Shown here: positions 60,232 through 64,000 of the stretch, one piece after another | Numbering within the stretch: the stretch's first letter is position 1 | Layout of the letters: each line of letters starts with the position of its first letter | Source of the DNA: Paenibacillus sp. FSL R7-0337 | GTDB lineage: Bacteria > Bacillota > Bacilli > Paenibacillales > Paenibacillaceae | Reading direction: 5' to 3' | DNA length: 64,000 nucleotides | Assembly (NCBI RefSeq): GCF_037969875.1 | Contig: NZ_CP150218.1 | Span: 6,696,001-6,760,000 of the forward strand | Position numbers and translations under genes: made by a program | The notes under the pieces: model-generated | Seen by the model: only the letters and a program-made list of their open reading frames with translations | Databases searched by the model: none | Told to the model about the DNA's origin: nothing

Positions 60232-61422
60232 CTACTCCTGCGCGGTTGCCTGCGTCTCCAGAAACTTGCTGCCTACCGAATAGCGCTTCTGCTGATTGAC
60301 CGCATCCCCCAGCCACTTCACAAGCTTCACACCATCCTGCTCCGCCTGATAAAAGGTCTCCCGGGTGGCAAAAGTATGCGGGGTCGTCCCGTTCTCAGCA
60401 TTCAGCCCGTAATCCGTCAGATAGTAATAATAATTAGGAACCGTTGCAGCTAGAGCAGCTACCGACTGCCGCATTTCCTCTGACCATGCCTTAATAAGAC
60501 TCTGGTTCCGTGGGCCATTGTAGTCGTTGATCTTGTTCTGGAAGTGGATCAGAATCTCATCATACACGGAATAGGATTGTAATAATACTGTACCCGCTGG
60601 CAGTAGCCGGCCATTTGCGCGAAAAGCAGCCCCGATGACATCTGCCTCCGGCGAATACCCGAAGCTTGCAGTGAAATCCGAGTTCCATTCCTGCTCCATC
60701 ACCTGTGGCCACTTGTTTGACTTCAGGAATGAGCTGTCCGCATATTGGAAGATCTCAGCATCCCGGTAATGTGAAGCAATCTCGGGCGCCCAGAAGGCTG
60801 ACCCGAATCCCCCCGCACTTTCGCCTGCAATCAGCAGCTTATCGGGCTTAACTACGTTCGCATAGATCCAGTCAAGGCTGCTGCGCACATTAGTACGCCC
60901 GTTATACCGCATAGTGAAGGTGCTCCCGTCCTCCCGCGGATACGTAGCAGTGCGGTTACCAATGTGGAAGTCGCCTGTGGAATAAGGGAGGTAGACCACA
61001 TTCCAGCCGTGAAAAGGATTATCCGGGTTGTCCGTATTCATCATCCCGCCCAGCAAAGTTAGCATATAGAACGGAATATCAGCGAAATAGTTGCCTGTAT
61101 CTCCGCCTTTCATAAAGTTCATAAGCTTAATAGGATGTGCAGCGCTCCGGGCATCCCAGCTGACACCGCCACCGGAAAAAAAGATGATCCAGTTGTTGCT
61201 CTCACCGCTCTTCGTCCACATGAAATACTCCGATCCATCACTGGAAACGGTATTCCCGCCCAGCTTCACCTTATTCCACTCGTATGGCTTCACTTCTGCG
61301 ATGACAGGGGTTGTAGTGACCGGTCTTTGGATTACAAAAGCGTTGACCGCAAGAACAGCAATCCCAATCAGGCTCATTAGCCCTATCCCTGTGATTAACG
61401 TGATTCGCTTCATTTTTCGCAT
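60232..61422 (-). CDS. Pectinacetylesterase-family (Notum-like) serine hydrolase
   Basis: A 396-residue protein with an N-terminal membrane anchor or signal peptide (about 8-30). It belongs to the PAE/Notum group of alpha/beta-hydrolases: the nucleophile is S202 in GESAGGFGS, and the oxyanion region matches IIFFSGGGVSWD. A supporting histidine is in GTTPHTFATRE. The family deacetylates plant cell-wall polysaccharides or removes acyl groups. The ATG follows AAGGAGCG. An operator-like array lies 23 nt upstream of the start. The native substrate here is not known. Confidence 0.85.
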   Translation of the reverse strand: MRKMKRITLITGIGLMSLIGIAVLAVNAFVIQRPVTTTPVIAEVKPYEWNKVKLGGNTVSSDGSEYFMWTKSGESNNWIIFFSGGGVSWDARSAAHPIKLMNFMKGGDTGNYFADIPFYMLTLLGGMMNTDNPDNPFHGWNVVYLPYSTGDFHIGNRTATYPREDGSTFTMRYNGRTNVRSSLDWIYANVVKPDKLLIAGESAGGFGSAFWAPEIASHYRDAEIFQYADSSFLKSNKWPQVMEQEWNSDFTASFGYSPEADVIGAAFRANGRLLPAGTVLLQSYSVYDEILIHFQNKINDYNGPRNQSLIKAWSEEMRQSVAALAATVPNYYYYLTDYGLNAENGTTPHTFATRETFYQAEQDGVKLVKWLGDAVNQQKRYSVGSKFLETQATAQE

Positions 61423-61444
61423 ATCATCGCTCCTTTAATTGGAG

Positions 61445-61469
61445 TATACAGTGGGTATATTGGTTATAC
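61445..61469. promoter_or_regulatory. Three evenly spaced alternating arms, likely TetR operator
   Basis: TATAC, five bases, GTATA, five bases, TATAC: two overlapping perfect palindromes that share the middle arm, at 10-bp spacing. Located 23 nt upstream of the esterase start in the divergent promoter region. Confidence 0.65.
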
Positions 61470-61546
61470 AAGGTGTGTAATTTGAAAATCGAAAAGTTCT
61501 TTAGTCCAACATCCTAAATAAAGTATTTTATGATAGTATTATCTAC

Positions 61547-62341
61547 ATGAGAAAACTAGGTGCATTTTCAATTTTATCCCTAGTTCTAGGTCTCGTGCTG
61601 CTGTCCGTGGTTGGCTGTAGCAATAACCAGAACATTCGTGGGGAACAGACAGATGAGCAGACCGCCGCCGGTTATATTGAAGCGCTAGGCTATACCATCG
61701 TTGCCTCTGAAGGCGAGACGTCAAGATATACACTGGAGCCGCAAAGGCTTGAGAGCCTGGAAGATATGCAGTTCTGGGCAGTACAAGAGGAAGAAGCCAG
61801 TACCTACTTCGGGAAGGAGATCACAACCTATCCATTCATAGTGAAGAATCATCCCCTGGAGCAGCAATATCCCCCAGATCAATACAAAATTTCTGTGAAT
61901 GTTATGATCGCCGATCATGAAGTTATAGGCGGCAGCTCTGCGCCGCTAAGCACAACCAAGAATCTTGTAGTCGCAGGCGGTGAGTATTCAATTGAAGGGA
62001 AGACACTGGAAGAGATCAAGGGGTTGGAGTATTCGCAGTGGCTTAAGCATTGGAAGGAGACGTATGGCCCCGAAGTAAGCGTAAGCGGATATATTCCAAT
62101 AAATGAATTAAAGAGCTTATCTGAAAAAGCGACCTCACTGCATTGGAATGATTTTGACAAGTATGTCTTCGAGGATATCGGCTCAGGAGTGTATATCAGA
62201 AAGTACGAGATCGAAGGGGAAGGGCAGTTGTTAGTTAGAGGGAAAAGTCTGGAGAAACCGCCTGAGCAAATTACTATGATTGATGCAGACGGTAAGGAGC
62301 GGGAATTTAATCCTGAGAGTTTGAGCGAACAGCTTAAGTAA
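61547..62341 (+). CDS. Hypothetical lipoprotein (DUF4830-like)
   Basis: A 264-residue lipoprotein with the lipobox SVVGC at about residue 24. The segment AAGYIEALGYTIV is like the DUF4830 domain, and the rest shows mixed sheets and helices with no catalytic motif I recognise. No Shine-Dalgarno sequence is seen before the ATG at 61547; a -10-like TATGAT (61529-61534) lies about 12 nt upstream, so translation may start on a very short leader. Role unknown. It is divergent from the esterase gene. Confidence 0.65.
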   Translation: MRKLGAFSILSLVLGLVLLSVVGCSNNQNIRGEQTDEQTAAGYIEALGYTIVASEGETSRYTLEPQRLESLEDMQFWAVQEEEASTYFGKEITTYPFIVKNHPLEQQYPPDQYKISVNVMIADHEVIGGSSAPLSTTKNLVVAGGEYSIEGKTLEEIKGLEYSQWLKHWKETYGPEVSVSGYIPINELKSLSEKATSLHWNDFDKYVFEDIGSGVYIRKYEIEGEGQLLVRGKSLEKPPEQITMIDADGKEREFNPESLSEQLK

Positions 62342-62379
62342 AGTGAAAAGTGAAAAGCTCTAATGAAGGGCGATGAAAG

Positions 62380-62837
62380 ATGAAAGCGTTACAAACGATA
62401 CTCCAAGCCATTCTCTACGTGCTGCTGGTTATTGGACTACACTAATCCTGATTTATTATCTGGAAATAAAAATGGAGAGATGGGGAACTGCATTATTAGA
62501 AGAAACCATTAGGGTGTACATCATACCGCTGATATTATGTAGTGTAAATGCTATTATAATTTCACGCAATCGGCGAATAAAGTACAAAATCAACTGGTTT
62601 TTAGTAACTATGTTATCAAGTCTGCTACTTCTTTTATTTTTCATAGCTGTGCAAAATGACGGGGATTCTGATGAGGGACGTATCGTATCTTTTCAATTTT
62701 TCCCGAAGTATCAATTAGAGATGCTCTTTATTCTTCCTTGGAGTATCGCGATTTTACAGTTTATCTTAACGCCCTATTATCTGTTTAAAATGAGAAAAGA
62801 GAAAATGGGAGGTTTATACGATAATGAACAGGGATGA
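62380..62837 (+). pseudogene. Membrane protein gene with an apparent frameshift
   Basis: From ATG at 62380 (GAAGGG nine bases upstream) the frame gives MKALQTILQAILYVLLVIGL, a typical first membrane helix, then a stop at 62443. A second frame, open from 62373 to 62837, continues with ILIYYLEIKMERWGT and three more hydrophobic segments and ends 14 nt inside the next gene. The two frames together look like one four-helix protein split by an indel near 62440. If the gene really begins at ATG 62373, it is a 154-residue protein whose first 25 residues are not hydrophobic. Confidence 0.55.
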
Positions 62838-63639
62838 ATTATTTTCTCATGTCCAAAAATTTTCTGAAGACCAGTACTCCAATGAACACCGCTTGAATGC
62901 AAGGATACAGCTATATCAATATTGTGAGCATAAGGTGGATTGGCATGAATGGGTATTTGAGCATTTGGGACTTACCGAGGGTCTGAAGATTGCAGAAATC
63001 GGTTGCGGAACCGGTGTGTTGTGGGCGAAAAAACGGAGAGAAGTTCCGCTTAGATCAAAAATTGTCTTGACTGATGCCTCGAGAGGGATGATAGAAACGG
63101 CAAAAGGGAATATTCATGATCCGCTAGAGCGGTTTCAATATGAAATCGTAGATGCAGAGAAGATGCCTTGGCCGGACCATTCATTTGAGGTTTTGATTGC
63201 GAATCACCTGCTGTACCATTTTCAGGACCACAAGAAGATTTTCTCTGAAATCAACCGTGTATTGGTTCCTAATGGAACGGCCTATGCCTCAACTGTAAGC
63301 GCGAACAATTATAGAGAACTATTGCAGCTGATACTGGAGTTTGACGGCAGGCTGTCTTTCTTTAACGAAGCCGTGCAAAACTTTAACCTGGAGAATGGCC
63401 AGGATATCCTCAGCAAATATTTTAAGGTAACAGCCCAATACGTATTGCAAAATGATATTGTCATACAATCGGCTGCACCGCTCATTTTATATGTGGCATC
63501 CTATTTTAGCGAAGACCAATTATGTATCCTAACGGGCAGGTTCAATGAACTCTGCGATTATTTACAAGAAACTCTTGAACGTTCGGGAGCAATGCGTATC
63601 ACCAATCGAAATGTTCTATTTCAATATCAAAGAGTTTAA
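62824..63639 (+). CDS. Class I SAM-dependent methyltransferase
   Basis: A 271-residue methyltransferase. Motif I is AEIGCGTGVLW at about residue 57, the ribose-binding acidic residue is in VLTDASRGM, and later motifs are VDAEKMPWPDHSFEV and LLYHFQD. The second half (about 170-271) is a cap domain of unknown specificity. The ATG at 62824 follows TGGGAGG and overlaps the upstream membrane gene by 14 nt. No substrate can be assigned. Confidence 0.85.
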   Translation: MNRDELFSHVQKFSEDQYSNEHRLNARIQLYQYCEHKVDWHEWVFEHLGLTEGLKIAEIGCGTGVLWAKKRREVPLRSKIVLTDASRGMIETAKGNIHDPLERFQYEIVDAEKMPWPDHSFEVLIANHLLYHFQDHKKIFSEINRVLVPNGTAYASTVSANNYRELLQLILEFDGRLSFFNEAVQNFNLENGQDILSKYFKVTAQYVLQNDIVIQSAAPLILYVASYFSEDQLCILTGRFNELCDYLQETLERSGAMRITNRNVLFQYQRV

Positions 63640-63747
63640 GGTCTTGTGCTACTTTTGCTTGTTATTTGTTTTGGGACCACCGTTCTTTTGTTTTTCATTG
63701 CAGCTTGGCTTGTCGAAGCAAAATTTTAGCAGGGCAGGTGAATTAAT

Positions 63748-64000
63748 GTGGAACCTCATATGCTCATTGCTGCACAAGGTTTAGCAGATGTGCTTCAGCG
63801 GGGAAAGATCCTTCATTTGGAGCAAGGGTCTATGACAGAAGACGAACGCGGGTGGTCTGGTGCGGAAGTGCGCCGGGTAGGAGTTACTTATGCAGATGGT
63901 CAACGGGGAAGTATGATCTTTAAAGAAGTTGTCCTGAAAGAACGTATGGCTATGAAAAGGTTAACTGACCAAGGCCACCGGAACACGCCAGCAGCCTTTT
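63748..64000 (+). CDS. Phosphotransferase-like protein, 5' part only
   Basis: The frame opens at GTG 63748, with AGGTGA about six bases upstream, and runs through the end of the window for 84 codons: VEPHMLIAAQGLADVLQRGK, later GSMIFKEVV and LTDQGHRNTPAAF. The pattern recalls the N-terminal lobe of a Bacillales aminoglycoside-phosphotransferase-fold family. The rest lies beyond the window, so the catalytic loop cannot be seen. Confidence 0.55.
   Translation, partial: MEPHMLIAAQGLADVLQRGKILHLEQGSMTEDERGWSGAEVRRVGVTYADGQRGSMIFKEVVLKERMAMKRLTDQGHRNTPAAF

Noticed and set aside
1..64000. CRISPR arrays, rRNA, tRNA and prophage modules
   Set aside because: No regularly spaced repeat-spacer pattern, no rRNA-like blocks, no convincing cloverleaf and no integrase, capsid or terminase genes were seen. 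Small tRNAs could be missed by eye, but none was supported.

Overview
The window looks like chromosomal DNA from a Gram-positive, endospore-forming bacterium of the Paenibacillus type. The indicators are a cotJABC spore-coat operon, an AbrB regulator preceded by Spo0A-box-like sequences, strong AGGAGG-type ribosome binding sites with many TTG/GTG starts, an S-layer-anchored exoenzyme, and several YesM/YesN-type two-component systems beside sugar ABC importers that lack their own ATPase. No rRNA, tRNA, CRISPR array or complete insertion sequence is visible. The genus assignment is inference from gene content, not a database match.

Layout. 0-7 kb: an HD-GYP protein, a YfkAB-type radical SAM enzyme, a CNNM/CorC-type membrane protein, a GNAT acetyltransferase, cotJABC and a small lipoprotein. 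7-16.3 kb: a thiolase, acetoacetate decarboxylase and two-subunit CoA-transferase operon (an acetone-forming gene set), then a 1443-residue S-layer metallophosphatase. This block lies between two same-strand copies of the 5' part of an Rpn-family nuclease gene; the left copy is internally deleted and the right copy is complete. 16.3-24.7 kb: a deletion scar joining a MerR-type start to a short-chain dehydrogenase tail, then housekeeping and accessory genes (DUF1349, a TetR with a divergent membrane protein, an aldo-keto reductase, an SDR, a MerR with a CPBP protease, a methyltransferase, DUF1877, CapA).

24.8-48.3 kb is a carbohydrate region. One block holds a YesM/YesN pair, two permeases, a binding lipoprotein and a GH35 beta-galactosidase. 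A second holds two divergent permeases, another YesM/YesN pair, a binding lipoprotein and a GH36 alpha-galactosidase. Between them sits a large hybrid kinase with two kinase modules and a SARP-type response regulator. The likely job is sensing, importing and trimming galactosides, with a transport ATPase supplied from elsewhere.

48.3-64 kb: a MarR regulator that shares an operator-like dyad with a bactofilin and small-membrane-protein operon, abrB, a HAD phosphatase, an endonuclease-like gene broken by one stop codon, a Na+/H+ antiporter, a CueP-like protein, a membrane-anchored serine hydrolase next to an OmpR-type two-component system, a pectinacetylesterase-family enzyme with its TetR, a lipoprotein, an apparently frameshifted membrane gene, a methyltransferase, and the start of a phosphotransferase-like gene cut by the window end.

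The observations that most deserve a second look are the rpn-bracketed acetone cassette and its ATA start, the merR-SDR scar with an intact MerR-type promoter, the paired MarR operators, the three-arm operator at 61.45 kb, the terminator-like hairpin at the start of the broken endonuclease transcript, and the 162-bp hairpin repeat.
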